NCBI RefSeq assembly: GCF_000158095.2
Contig: NZ_CM011002.1
Span: 2,495,228 to 2,559,227, forward strand
Origin: Roseibium alexandrii DFL-11
GTDB lineage: Bacteria > Pseudomonadota > Alphaproteobacteria > Rhizobiales > Stappiaceae
Length of the DNA: 64,000 bases
Reading direction: 5' to 3'
In this document: positions 7,894 to 18,041 of the stretch, one piece after another
How positions within the stretch are numbered: position 1 is the stretch's first letter
Layout of the letters: every line of letters starts with the position of its first letter
Notes under the pieces: model-generated
Told to the model about the DNA's origin: nothing
Seen by the model: the letters and a program-made list of their open reading frames with translations, nothing else
The model's database searches: none
Translations under genes and position numbers: made by a program

Positions 7894-9074
7894 TCATTCT
7901 GTCCCGGTTTCTTCAATTGTGACGGGCAGTGTCAAAAGAAATGACGCTCCTGCACCTGGCGCTGATTGTTCAAGGCGCAAGTCACCGCCGTGATTTGCGC
8001 GATGATCTGGAAATTTGCCATCCCAAGGCCAACCCCCTTGTGTTCGCGCCGCTGAAAGCTCTGAAAAGGCTGTCTGCGACTTCCTGAGAAACGCCCGTTC
8101 CGTGTCTTCAACGCGAAACTCAAGCACATCCGCACCTAGGCACCCCGCCAAGGTTACTTTTCTCTGCGCTGGGCCGGCGACAGCTTCTCGAGCGTGCGAA
8201 AGAAGGTGATCAGAAATTTGCCCGATTTGCACCGATCAGCCATCAAGGGTGGGAGGTTCTTATCAACCTTGGCGACCATGATGGACGGTTCGTCGATCGC
8301 CCCCAAATCTGCCATTTCCAGACAGGTGGCCACCAACTCATCGACGTCGACTTCTTTGCGCTCCGGATCTTTCCGCTCCACCAGTTGGCGCATGCGTTGA
8401 ATAATTTCGCTGGCGCGCTCAGCTTCCTTCACCGCCTTTGAGATGACGTCCAACATCACTGGTGTCAGACGTTCGTCCGCGGTGGCTTTGCGGGAGACCG
8501 ACTGCAGATAGAGCAGAATGGCTGTGAGCGGCTGGTTTAATTCATGAGCAATTGCAGCACCCATCTCGTCGAGCGCACTTAATCGCGTCATGTGCAACAG
8601 TTGGGACTGCGCTTTACTCAAACGCTCTTCGATCTGTTTGCGCGGCCTTAAGTCCCGCAAGATACCGATGAACTGGCGGCCTTCAGACGTAGCTGCCTCG
8701 CCAACCGACAGTTCTAAGGGAAAAACCGTCCCGTCCTTGTGTTGGCCTTTGACCTCCCGGCCGATGCCGATGATCTTCTTGTGGCCCGTATCCAGATAGT
8801 TTTGAACGTAGGAATCGTGATGGTGCGCATAGTCGGACGGCATGATCCGATTGACATTCTCGCCAAGCAGATCTGTTGCGGAATACCCGAAGAGTTTTTC
8901 GCAGGCCTTGTTGAACGCCAGGATTTGGCATTTCGCGTTGATGACGATGATGCCATCAACAGCGGTGTTAAAGACACTGTCCAAACGGGCGTCAGAGATC
9001 GTCGCGGCAACTTCTCCGCTGTCAATCACACTGTCATCCGCCATGCCGCACCCCGATGGAACTCGCCCTTCCAT
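7894..9074 (-). pseudogene. fixL: FixL-like heme-PAS histidine kinase, frameshifted in the ATPase domain
   Basis: The frame from 9074 to about 8235 is intact. It encodes a PAS domain with FixL heme-pocket features (HHDSYVQNYLDTG, IGIGREVKGQ) and a HisKA helix with the phosphoacceptor His (GAAIAHELNQPLTA). From about 8235 to 7990 the catalytic domain is scattered over all three frames: QIGQISDHLLSHAREAVAG in one, a D-T-G-T-G/VSQEVADSLFRAFS stretch recoverable by adding one G near 8103, GVGLGMANFQIIAQI in a third (7989-8033), then GGDLRLEQSAPGAGASF. The first frame stops at 8154 after 307 residues. Motifs are conserved, so the damage is recent or artefactual. Start is ATG 9074 or 9044. Confidence 0.8.
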
Positions 9075-9118
9075 CAAGACTTACGGATTTTCACGTACTC
9101 CAGCAACCCGTCTTTGTT

Positions 9119-10291
9119 CTAAATCTCTGGCAACCAAACGCTTATTCTTTGGATAGCTTCTTCCAAATGGGCGCGCTGGCGCGCAAAGCACAAGCGAATG
9201 TAGTTTTCTCCGCCGTTTCCGAAGGCCGTTCCCGGTGCAAGACCCACACCGGTCTCGCGGACACAATCCATCGCAAACTTCCGGGTGTCTTCAACACCGT
9301 CGATGGAAAAGAACAAATAAAACGCGCCTTGAGGGGCCGCGATCCGGACGCGGTTCAAAGCTCCAAGCCCCTGAACCACGCAGGCACGCCCGTCTTTGGC
9401 AAGGCCGACTTGCTGCTCAAGAAACGTGTGTCCGTCATTCAAAGCCGAGACAGCCGCACGTTGGCTGAACATCGGAACGCCGGACGTTGAATATTGAATG
9501 AGGTTCTCCAAAACCTGGCCGAGCGCTTCAGGTGCCGAAATCCAACCTATGCGCCATCCAGTCATCGCCCAATTCTTGGACATGGAGTTCACATAAATGA
9601 TCTGATCATCCTCGTCCGCAATGTCGTAAAAGGACGGGGCGCGGTTTGCTTCGCCATAATAGAAAAGTGCGTAGATCTCATCCGCGATAATCCAAAGTCC
9701 GTGCTTGCGGGCAAGGCCAAGTACCTGTCTCAACACCTCTTCAGACGCGACCCACCCTGTCGGGTTGCTGGGGGAATTAAGGAATATCGCAGCGGTCTTT
9801 GGCGTAATCGACGCTTCCAGATCGTTGACGTCCAATTCCCATCCTTCGAGCACTTCGCGCATTGGGACTGAGACCGGTTTTACGCCTCTGATCCCAAGCG
9901 CTGCCTCGATGTTCGGCCATGTTGGTGTTGGTACCAGCACTTCGTCGCCTGAGGATGCGATTGCCTGGACGGCGAGCTGAATGGATTGCATACCTGATCC
10001 GGTGACAAAAAACCTCTCAGGTGCAAAGGCCTTGCCGAAAACTCTTTGATGATATCCGGCTAGTGCAGACCTCAACTCCGGAATGCCGCGCTGGTAGGTG
10101 TAAAAGGTTTCACCATTGTCGAGGGACCGCTTCGCAGCATCACAGATGAACTGAGGGGTCGGCAGATCCCCTTCGCCCGCCCATAAGGGGATAACGTCAT
10201 CACGTCCTTGTCCGGCATTGAAGACTTCAACGATGCCGCTCTCCGGCGCCATGCGAGCCTCGTGGCTCAGAGTGTCGATCAGCGCAGTCAA
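9119..10291 (-). CDS. PLP-dependent class I/II aminotransferase
   Basis: A 390-residue fold-type I aminotransferase, aspartate-aminotransferase-like. Visible motifs are AGEGDLPTP, GSGMQSI, NSPSNPTGW (cofactor pocket), DEIYALFYY, SMSKNWAMTGWRIGW with the Schiff-base lysine, and RLCFARQR near the C-terminus with the substrate carboxylate Arg. The start is TTG at 10289-10291 with AAGGA at a good distance; the opening residues (TALIDTLSHEARMAPESGIVEV) look homologous to family N-termini, which supports TTG over the ATG at 10252. The amino acid substrate cannot be told from sequence. It lies convergently behind no obvious pathway partner. Confidence 0.9.
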   Translation of the reverse strand: MTALIDTLSHEARMAPESGIVEVFNAGQGRDDVIPLWAGEGDLPTPQFICDAAKRSLDNGETFYTYQRGIPELRSALAGYHQRVFGKAFAPERFFVTGSGMQSIQLAVQAIASSGDEVLVPTPTWPNIEAALGIRGVKPVSVPMREVLEGWELDVNDLEASITPKTAAIFLNSPSNPTGWVASEEVLRQVLGLARKHGLWIIADEIYALFYYGEANRAPSFYDIADEDDQIIYVNSMSKNWAMTGWRIGWISAPEALGQVLENLIQYSTSGVPMFSQRAAVSALNDGHTFLEQQVGLAKDGRACVVQGLGALNRVRIAAPQGAFYLFFSIDGVEDTRKFAMDCVRETGVGLAPGTAFGNGGENYIRLCFARQRAHLEEAIQRISVWLPEI

Positions 10292-10572
10292 ATGTGTGGT
10301 CCTTAAAAGCTCTACCCGCGGTCAACATACTCACAATTCTTCCGATACTTTCATGAAAGAAATTGAACTCTGCTTCACAAGTCCTGATCAATAACGGGAC
10401 TGCGTTGGGACGTTTCAGCGACAAATCTGTCTTCGCCGCATGGCGAATAGACATCTGCTGCAAGCTGTGATCGGATCGCGAAAGAGGCGGAATAAAAACA
10501 GGGGATTTGATGAGATTCGGCACGAGGAGAAACTGATCCCAAAAAACTGCCCGGGAGGATAACCGCAAGACG

Positions 10573-13500
10573 ATGCTGCATGGCTGGCTCGTGATACTGG
10601 CGGCAGCGGTGTACATCCTGCTGCTGTTTGCCATAGCAAGTTATGGCGACCGGATGGCCCGGCGCTCCAAGCGTTTGCGCGGTGGTGGCCGGCCGATGAT
10701 CTATGCCCTGTCCTTGTCGGTCTATTGCACGTCTTGGACCTTTTTCGGCTCGGTCGGCAACGCAAGCCGAAATGGCGCCGAGTTTCTGACCATCTATATC
10801 GGTCCCCTTCTGGTCTTTGCTCTTGGCTACCCGCTGCTGCGCCGGATTATCCATATCTCCAAGACGGAAAGCATCACATCGATCGCCGATTTCATTGGTG
10901 CGCGGTATGGCAAGAGCCAGTCCGTCGCAGCGTTGGCGACCCTGATTGCCGTGATCGGCGTAATCCCCTACATCGCCTTGCAGCTGAAGGCCGTATCTTT
11001 GTCGATCACAACAATGGTCGGCCCGATTTTTTCGCCACCTGAATTCCTCTATCCGGGCTTTGCCGATCTGACGCTCCTGGTTGCGTTGGGCATGGCAATC
11101 TTCAGCTCGGCGTTTGGGACCCGGCACATTGATGCGACAGAACACCAGGAAGGCCTGATGCTCGCGATTGCCGCAGAGGCGGTGGTCAAGCTGATCGCGT
11201 TCCTGGCAGTCGGCTTCTGGGTCACCTACGGCATGTTCGGTGGCCCTTTTGACTTGATCCGCGCAATTTCCGAGGCGCCCGAAGTTGCCGCGGTCTTCGA
11301 TCAGCCAATCAAGATCAGCAACTGGGTTGTCATGTCGACCTTGTCGGCATTTGCGGTTCTTTTGCTGCCGCGCCAATTCCACGTGACAGTGACGGAGAAC
11401 AACTCAGATGCGGAGCTGAAACGCGCAACCTGGCTGTTCCCGGCCTATCTCATCCTGATCAATCTGTTCGTCATTCCAATCGCTGCGGCCGGGCTCCTTC
11501 GGTTTGGGCAGGACGTAAATCCGGACACCTATGTTCTGGCCCTGCCAATGGACGCTGGTCAGCACTGGCTGACGATCTTCGTCTTTCTCGGCGGCTTGTC
11601 CGCAGCTACCGCAATGGTGATTGTGGCTGCGGTCGCCCTCGCAATCATGATCTCAAATGACATCGTCATCCCGCTGATGCTGAGAGGGCATCGCGAAGAG
11701 GACATCGTAAACACCGACGGACGGGACTTGAGCCGGCGTCTGATCACCATTCGCCGCCTGGCTATCTTCGGTATCTTACTTCTCGCCTACGCCTATTATC
11801 GGGCCGCTGGTGATACGGCTGCCCTCGTTTCCATCGGTCTGTTGTCGTTCGCTGCGATTGCCCAATTCGCGCCGGCCTTCTTCGGCGGACTTTACTGGCG
11901 GCGGGCAACAGCCACCGGAGCGATTGCAGGTCTGAGTGGCGGCCTGTTTCTCTGGGCCTATACGCTGTTGCTGCCGACCTTTGCCCAGTCCGGGTTGATC
12001 TCCGATACCATCATGAGCACGGGGCCATTTGGCATCGACCTGCTTAAGCCGGAATCCCTGTTCGGTATCGAGGCAGACCCATTTATCCACGGCACGCTCT
12101 GGAGCCTTGCGGCAAATGTCGTTCTGTTCATCGCAGGTTCGCTGATCCGAAAACCTCAGCCCTCAGAAACGCTGCAGGCAAACGTCTTTGTACCGTCAGA
12201 ACTTCGCAATCCGACCAACTTCCTTTACTGGCGGACGTCAGTCACCGCTGGAGATCTCCAGGCAACCGTTGCCCGCTACCTCGGTGAAGAAAGAACAGAG
12301 CGCTCATTTCAGAGATTTGCACGTGAACGCGGTATCTCGATTGAACCAAACACAATCGCAGATGCGAACCTACTGAGGTTCTCCGAGCAGCTGCTTGCAA
12401 GCGCGATTGGCGCCGCCTCCGCCCGTCTCGTCCTTACCTTGATGCTGAAACGGCATGATCCGTCGACCAAGGGCGCGGTGAAACTGCTGGACGATGCGTC
12501 TATGGCGATCCAGCACAATCGGGACCTTCTGCAGACAGCGCTCAACCAGGTGCGTCAGGGCATTGGTGTGTTTGACCGGGACTTCCGGTTGATTTGCTGG
12601 AACCGTCAGTTCCGGGATCTTCTCGGCCTTCCTGCCGAATACGGACAGGTCGGCACAACCCTCGACGCCATCCTCCGGTACAATGCGGAACGCGGTGAAC
12701 ACGGCTCCGGTCCGGTTGAGGTGATCGTGCAGGACCGGATCGAGAAACTGGTCGTTATCCAGGAAACCTATCAAGAGCGCCTGTTTGAGAGCGGCACGGT
12801 TCTGGAGGTCCGCATCAGCCCAATGCCCGATGGCGGCATCGTGACGACCTACACCGATATTACAGAACGCGTAATGGCCGAAGAAGCTTTGGCAAAAGCG
12901 AACGAAACGCTTGAGAGGCGGGTGCGTGAACGTACGGAAGAACTGACACACGTTAATGACCGCCTTGTGGAGGCGACGCGTGCGGCCGAAGAGGCCAACA
13001 TAGGCAAAACCCGTTTCCTGGCCGCCGCCGGTCACGACATTATGCAGCCGCTGAATGCGGCCCGGCTCTATTCCTCCGTTCTGGTCGACAAGCTCCAAGA
13101 GGGTGACAACGGCAAACTCGTAAAGAACGTGGAGTCGGCGTTGGAGTCGGTTGAGGACATTCTCGGGGCTGTCATGGATATCTCAAGGCTCGATACAGGA
13201 GCCTTGAAACCGGAGCCGACCGTCTTCCGGCTGGACGAGTTGATCCGCGGCCTGGAACTCGAATTCATGCCCATCGCTGCGGAAAAAGGATTGGAGCTTC
13301 GGATCGTTCACACAACTATGTCGATCAGATCCGACCGGCGCCTCTTACGGCGTTTGCTGCAAAATCTCGTTTCCAACGCCATCAAATACACCGGAGAAGG
13401 CAAAGTGCTGGTCGGCTGCCGGGTTCGGGAGAACAGGGTGTTCGTGGAAGTGCATGATACGGGCCTCGGAATTGCTGAAACCAAGCAGAAAGCCATTTTC

Positions 13501-14100
13501 CAGGAGTTTCATCGCCTCGATGACGGCATGCGCGTGGCCAAAGGTCTCGGCTTGGGATTGTCAATCGTCGAGCGGATCAGCCACGTTCTAAATCACAAGG
13601 TGAATCTGCGCTCGACACTTGGCAAAGGGTCTTGTTTTTCCGTTGAACTGCCGCGAAGCGCGCCTGTGCCTGATATTGAACCTGTGCCGCAACCGGCTGC
13701 AATTGTTGGCCAGCTTGATGGCCTCTGCGTCGTGGCGATCGACAATGAACCCGACATTTTGTCCGGCATGCGCCATCTTCTGACAAACTGGAACTGCAAG
13801 GTCATCACGGCTTGCGATGACACGCAGGCCGCCGCTCTGCTCAACCATGAAAACCTGACGCCGGATGTGATCCTGGCGGACTACCACCTGGACAACGGCA
13901 CAGGGATTGAAGCGATCGTGAAGTTGCGCTGGAAATTCGGCAGCCACATCCCTGCCATCCTGATCACGGCGGACCGAAGCCGCCCGGTGCGTACAGAAGC
14001 CGCCGATAAGGACATTTCGTTTTTTAATAAACCACTGAAGCCGGCAGCATTGCGCGCAGCTTTAGGCCGGTGCCGGACAGATCAATCCGCGGCCGAATAA
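10573..14100 (+). CDS. Hybrid histidine kinase with N-terminal Na+/solute symporter domain (CrbS/NahK-like)
   Basis: An 1175-residue inner-membrane protein. Residues 1 to about 510 form a PutP-type sodium:solute symporter domain (SLSVYCTSWTFFGSVGNASR, SITSIADFIGARYGKSQS). A PAS domain follows (about 640-760), then a coiled coil, a HisKA helix with His821 (AAAGHDIMQPLNAARL), an ATPase domain (LLQNLVSNAIKYT, VHDTGLGIAE, GLGLGLSI) and a receiver with Asp1103 (ILADYHLDNGTG). In gamma-proteobacteria such proteins (CrbS) pair with a LuxR-type regulator (CrbR) to control acetyl-CoA synthetase. A fitting regulator lies at 16895-17575. Whether this one responds to acetate is inference. Start ATG, with GGGAGG about 15 nt upstream. 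Confidence 0.93.
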   Translation: MLHGWLVILAAAVYILLLFAIASYGDRMARRSKRLRGGGRPMIYALSLSVYCTSWTFFGSVGNASRNGAEFLTIYIGPLLVFALGYPLLRRIIHISKTESITSIADFIGARYGKSQSVAALATLIAVIGVIPYIALQLKAVSLSITTMVGPIFSPPEFLYPGFADLTLLVALGMAIFSSAFGTRHIDATEHQEGLMLAIAAEAVVKLIAFLAVGFWVTYGMFGGPFDLIRAISEAPEVAAVFDQPIKISNWVVMSTLSAFAVLLLPRQFHVTVTENNSDAELKRATWLFPAYLILINLFVIPIAAAGLLRFGQDVNPDTYVLALPMDAGQHWLTIFVFLGGLSAATAMVIVAAVALAIMISNDIVIPLMLRGHREEDIVNTDGRDLSRRLITIRRLAIFGILLLAYAYYRAAGDTAALVSIGLLSFAAIAQFAPAFFGGLYWRRATATGAIAGLSGGLFLWAYTLLLPTFAQSGLISDTIMSTGPFGIDLLKPESLFGIEADPFIHGTLWSLAANVVLFIAGSLIRKPQPSETLQANVFVPSELRNPTNFLYWRTSVTAGDLQATVARYLGEERTERSFQRFARERGISIEPNTIADANLLRFSEQLLASAIGAASARLVLTLMLKRHDPSTKGAVKLLDDASMAIQHNRDLLQTALNQVRQGIGVFDRDFRLICWNRQFRDLLGLPAEYGQVGTTLDAILRYNAERGEHGSGPVEVIVQDRIEKLVVIQETYQERLFESGTVLEVRISPMPDGGIVTTYTDITERVMAEEALAKANETLERRVRERTEELTHVNDRLVEATRAAEEANIGKTRFLAAAGHDIMQPLNAARLYSSVLVDKLQEGDNGKLVKNVESALESVEDILGAVMDISRLDTGALKPEPTVFRLDELIRGLELEFMPIAAEKGLELRIVHTTMSIRSDRRLLRRLLQNLVSNAIKYTGEGKVLVGCRVRENRVFVEVHDTGLGIAETKQKAIFQEFHRLDDGMRVAKGLGLGLSIVERISHVLNHKVNLRSTLGKGSCFSVELPRSAPVPDIEPVPQPAAIVGQLDGLCVVAIDNEPDILSGMRHLLTNWNCKVITACDDTQAAALLNHENLTPDVILADYHLDNGTGIEAIVKLRWKFGSHIPAILITADRSRPVRTEAADKDISFFNKPLKPAALRAALGRCRTDQSAAE

Positions 14101-14182
14101 CAATCCCGAGGCGGTGGGCACCAGTCATTGCCGGTCGCAAAAGGCCAACCGTCGCGGAAAACTAAAAGCAATCACTAGAAAA

Positions 14183-16678
14183 TCACTCGCGTGCAGCTTC
14201 AACGGCGCTGCGTTTTTCCGGAGCGGTGCTCGGCGCCCGGTCATTCCAATCCTCATTTCGGATCTCGCCGATAAGCATAGGATTCGGGTCCGGTCTGCCG
14301 AAATAGTATCCCTGCAACGTATCACAGCCTAGCGTACGCAACGCATCAACCTGAAACTGGCGTTCAACACCTTCAGCGGTCACTTCCAGTCCGAGGTTGT
14401 GAGCAAGGGCTATGATGGCGGCAATGATGGCAAGCCCCTCGCTTTGCTCACCAATTTCATCAACGAACGACTTGTCGATTTTGATCTTGTCGAAGTTGTA
14501 ATTGCGCAAGTAAAGCAGCGAAGAATAGCCGGTCCCAAAATCGTCCAGAGCAATTTTGATACCCATATCCCGAAGGCCATCCAGCTTCTCTGAAGCAGAG
14601 CCAATGTCTTTCAAGAAGACCGATTCCGTAATTTCAAGTACGAGCCGCTCACCCGGGAACCCAGTCTCCATCAAGACATCGGAAACGGTTTCAACCAGGT
14701 TTGGATCCATGAACTGAACAGCAGACAGGTTTACCGCGACCGTCTCAAGATCCGGCCATTGCGCGGCAACCTTGCAGGCCTTTTTCAAAACCCACATCCC
14801 CATGGGCAATATGAGCCCAGCGTGCTCCGCGATGGGAATAAACACGTCAGGCACAACTTCTCCACGGGTTGGATGCTGCCAACGGACCAGGACTTCACTT
14901 GAAACGACACGGCCGCTGCGAGCCTCAACGATCGGCTGAAACTCTATGGTCAAGCCATCGGATTCAAAGGCTTCACGCAGATCGGCTTCAAGTTCGCGGC
15001 GCTCCCGAACCTCCCGTTCCATTTCCTCGGCAAAGGCAAGCGCCTGCCCCCGTCCACCCTCTTTGGCCTTGTAAAGCGCGATGTCAGCTTCGCGCATAAG
15101 ATCATTCACGCTGGAGTTTGTCTTACGGAGCCGGGAAAAACCAACGGTGGCGCCAATCGCAAATTCACGCTTTCCAACCTTGAAGGGCTTGCGAGTAACT
15201 TTCACAAGTTCATTCGCGAAAACCTCAGCGGCCTGATCGCTGACGAATTCCCCGACCGCTGCAAACTCGTCACCACCAAACCGGGCAAGTAAGGTGCGGC
15301 CTTCGCTGATTGAGCGGAACCGTTCGGCGACCTGGATCAGAAGGTCATCCCCAGCGGCGTGCCCGCTGGTGTCGTTGACCACCTTGAAGTTATCGAGATC
15401 GATCAGAAACAGGGTCAGAGTGTTCGCGCGTTTTTCAAGTTGTGCGGCGAGCTTCAGGTCTGCCTGTTTCAAGAACCAATTGCGGTTTCCAATTCCTGTC
15501 AGCGCATCTTGCTCGGCCAGCTGCGTGACCAAAGCGTTCGCGACCTTCATCTCAGTTATGTCAGAAGCAACGCCCCTATACCCGGTGAAATAACCCCGTT
15601 CGTCAAAAGCGGGTGTTCCTGAAACCGCCCACCAACGCGCTTCACCATCGACATCAACACCAATCTCCAGGTCCCGAAAAGCTGTGATTTCTGTGATTGC
15701 TTCATCCAAGGCTGAATATCCATCCTGTGCGTCCGGATGGGACAAAGAAAAAGCCAGATCGGTTAACCGCATCGCCTGAAGGCTGTTCACACTACGCCCG
15801 CTGGCGGAGACAAAACGGGACGACACGTTTTTAAGATTCCCTCCGATATTTGTCTCCCAGAACCAGTCGCTGTCTTTGTCCTCGATTTCATTCATCATCA
15901 GTGCGATGAGGTCGCCGCGTTGCCGCAATTCGCCTTCCGAAAGAAAATGAGATGTGAAAAGCCAACTGGTCGATGTGGAACTGCCAACAATTATAACCGC
16001 AAAGCTTGTCAACAAAGCGATGAGGATCCAGGATTGATCAATATTCGCTGCGGCAAGAGAAACAGCCGACACAGTGTACAACACCAGCAGCCACCGAAAC
16101 GCAGCCTGCGGAACAGTCGCCAATGCAAAGGCACCGCCACAGATCATTCCGATGGTCACGATGGATGCTATCCAGATGCCTTGAACATCCCCAACTGCAA
16201 GCGCTGCAATGGGCACGACGGCCCAAAGTGCGCTCAAGATGGTCGCATGATGGACAGCACGCGCGATGACTTTTGCGGAGGCCTGTTCAATTGGATATCT
16301 GCCGCTCTTGTGCCATCTAAGGCCCATTTGAGCCATTACAGCAACAACGAGCAACGCCCATCCAAGCACGTATACTGACGGCAGTATCGTCAAACCGACT
16401 GCGGCTAGGGCAGCAGCGTTGATCAGATTTCCCGCAATCATGACGGGGGTCAGACGCAAAACATGCGATATCTGCGCGGCCCGAACCCTGCGTATGACAT
16501 CTTCGCCCGCCACCGGATAACCAAATGCCAGAAGGAACGGCTGCATTGAGGTTTTCAGGCTTTGCCGAGACTTACCGGTGGCACTGTGGCGGGCAGACGC
16601 CCAGATCTGTCTTCCTGGATGGACAAACGCCAGAAATATGACCTGGAGCATCGTTTTCCAGTGCGCGGACAACCGCAT
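14183..16678 (-). CDS. Membrane GGDEF-EAL protein (cyclic di-GMP turnover)
   Basis: An 831-residue protein. About six N-terminal membrane segments (roughly residues 60-240) are followed by a PAS domain (TGYRGVASDITEM), a GGDEF domain (LARFGGDEFAAVG near residue 465, intact A-site) and an EAL domain (SSEVLVRWQHPTRGEVVP, LEITES, DDFGTGYSSLLYL, EGVE). The signature is EVL instead of EAL, a tolerated variant; the metal-binding Glu and the DDFGTG Asp pair remain. It could therefore make or cleave cyclic di-GMP. ATG 16678 is chosen because GGAG lies 5 nt upstream; the frame extends to 16729 and later ATGs exist. It lies between the hybrid kinase and its likely regulator. Confidence 0.9.
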   Translation of the reverse strand: MRLSAHWKTMLQVIFLAFVHPGRQIWASARHSATGKSRQSLKTSMQPFLLAFGYPVAGEDVIRRVRAAQISHVLRLTPVMIAGNLINAAALAAVGLTILPSVYVLGWALLVVAVMAQMGLRWHKSGRYPIEQASAKVIARAVHHATILSALWAVVPIAALAVGDVQGIWIASIVTIGMICGGAFALATVPQAAFRWLLVLYTVSAVSLAAANIDQSWILIALLTSFAVIIVGSSTSTSWLFTSHFLSEGELRQRGDLIALMMNEIEDKDSDWFWETNIGGNLKNVSSRFVSASGRSVNSLQAMRLTDLAFSLSHPDAQDGYSALDEAITEITAFRDLEIGVDVDGEARWWAVSGTPAFDERGYFTGYRGVASDITEMKVANALVTQLAEQDALTGIGNRNWFLKQADLKLAAQLEKRANTLTLFLIDLDNFKVVNDTSGHAAGDDLLIQVAERFRSISEGRTLLARFGGDEFAAVGEFVSDQAAEVFANELVKVTRKPFKVGKREFAIGATVGFSRLRKTNSSVNDLMREADIALYKAKEGGRGQALAFAEEMEREVRERRELEADLREAFESDGLTIEFQPIVEARSGRVVSSEVLVRWQHPTRGEVVPDVFIPIAEHAGLILPMGMWVLKKACKVAAQWPDLETVAVNLSAVQFMDPNLVETVSDVLMETGFPGERLVLEITESVFLKDIGSASEKLDGLRDMGIKIALDDFGTGYSSLLYLRNYNFDKIKIDKSFVDEIGEQSEGLAIIAAIIALAHNLGLEVTAEGVERQFQVDALRTLGCDTLQGYYFGRPDPNPMLIGEIRNEDWNDRAPSTAPEKRSAVEAARE

Positions 16679-16894
16679 GCTTACTCCAATACTACGCAAC
16701 GAGATGCACGCGCCAATACCTTCGCGCACAAAGAGCCTAACTGCCCCCTCATGAAATTACGGTAAAGGAGAAAGGTTCAAAAAAAATTTGTCAGTATTCA
16801 ACAAATAATGCCGCAACGGGAAGCTGCGGCATTGTTTCCATAAACTGAAGATTGGCGATACTGGCAGGTGAATACCGACCGCCGCCATTACCCC

Positions 16895-17575
16895 CTAGAC
16901 GTCCGGCGTTTCAACGTTTTCACCGTTCATTTGCCACTGACCAGCTTCGATTTTCGAGGCGGCAATGACGGCCTGTGTCCGGCTTTCGACGCCCAACTTC
17001 TGAAGGATGGCCGAAACGTGCGCTTTCACAGTCGCCTCGGAGACAGAGAGCTCATAGGCGATCTGCTTGTTCAAGAGGCCTTCTGACAGCATCATGAGCA
17101 CGCGAACCTGCTGCGGTGTGAGCGTTGAAAGCCGCTGCACAAGGTCTCCGCTGCCGTCATCGGCAGACAGATCCACATCCGGCGGCGTCCAGACATTGCC
17201 CAGCATGACTTCGGCGATGGCTTCCCGGATGACCTCGATGCCGTGAGATTTCGGGATAAAGCCTGATGAGCCAAATTCCATGGCCTTTCGGATCGCCTGC
17301 GGGTCCTCGTTTGCCGAAACAACAACGACCGGTACGCCGGTGTGTTGCGCGCGCAGATACATCAATCCTGAAAAGCCGCGCATGCCGGGCATCGTCAGAT
17401 CCAGAAGGATCAGATCGACCTCGCCATCTTTCTCCAAAAGCGAGGTTACATCTTCCAATGCCCCCGCCTCAACGATTGAGGCTTGCGGATATTGAGCTTC
17501 CAGCGTTTGACGCAAAGCTCCACGGAACAGCGGGTGATCATCCGCAATGACAAAGCGATACGATGGCGCCGACAC
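16895..17575 (-). CDS. LuxR-type response regulator (CrbR-like)
   Basis: A 226-residue regulator with a receiver domain (FVIADDHPLFRGALRQTL, phosphoacceptor in LILLDLTMPGMRGFSG, GFIPKS) and a LuxR helix-turn-helix (LTPQQVRVLMMLSEGLLNKQ, then SVSEATVKAHVSAIL). The start is GTG 17573-17575, decided by GGGAGGA 5-6 nt upstream; the frame itself continues to 17635. The receiver resembles regulators paired with symporter-fused kinases, so the hybrid kinase at 10573-14100 is the likely partner, acting through phosphotransfer. Target genes are not visible in the window. Confidence 0.9.
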   Translation of the reverse strand: MSAPSYRFVIADDHPLFRGALRQTLEAQYPQASIVEAGALEDVTSLLEKDGEVDLILLDLTMPGMRGFSGLMYLRAQHTGVPVVVVSANEDPQAIRKAMEFGSSGFIPKSHGIEVIREAIAEVMLGNVWTPPDVDLSADDGSGDLVQRLSTLTPQQVRVLMMLSEGLLNKQIAYELSVSEATVKAHVSAILQKLGVESRTQAVIAASKIEAGQWQMNGENVETPDV

Positions 17576-18041
17576 GTTTTCCTCCCAGATCAGCCTTCTT
17601 TTTTCAGGCCGTTTATCGAACGGGTGTCTGCGCACTCTCCTCCGAAAGACAAGGCTTTACGCCGGGCTATCACACACTTACGCAGACGTGGTTCGTAATG
17701 TTTGAAAGTATGTGCCTCAGGGCGCGTTGGCAAGTCAAACCATGCGGCGGCGCTCCGTTCTTATCAAAGGTACAATCGGTCTCGCAAATAAGCATGAAAC
17801 CCTGCAACAACACTTGATTGATTCACTATACTTCCGCTGAAGTGAAACTATTGCCACTGAACGCAGCTGACACATCCTCAAAAGCAGTTTTAATCTCCAA
17901 AAACTACAACCCAGATAACGTTTATACCATCTGCGTTTTCCACAGATTAACAAAGCCACAAATAAGAACTTCAAAAAACAAATTAATTACAATAACTTCA
18001 CGTCGCTGATTGTTCTTTTCCCTAATCAAAGTTTCTTCAAA
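17576..18041. other. Intergenic region, no gene recognised
   Basis: A 466-bp, comparatively AT-rich gap between the divergently transcribed regulator and hotdog gene. No frame in it has recognisable coding content or a ribosome site. It presumably carries both promoters. A short symmetry, ACTTC-CGCT-GAAGT (17828-17841), is the only structured element I see. Confidence 0.5.

Noticed and set aside
10375..11382. 335-residue minus-strand open frame at the start of the hybrid kinase gene
   Set aside because: Gln/Arg/His-rich translation without domain features, and antisense to the conserved symporter domain.
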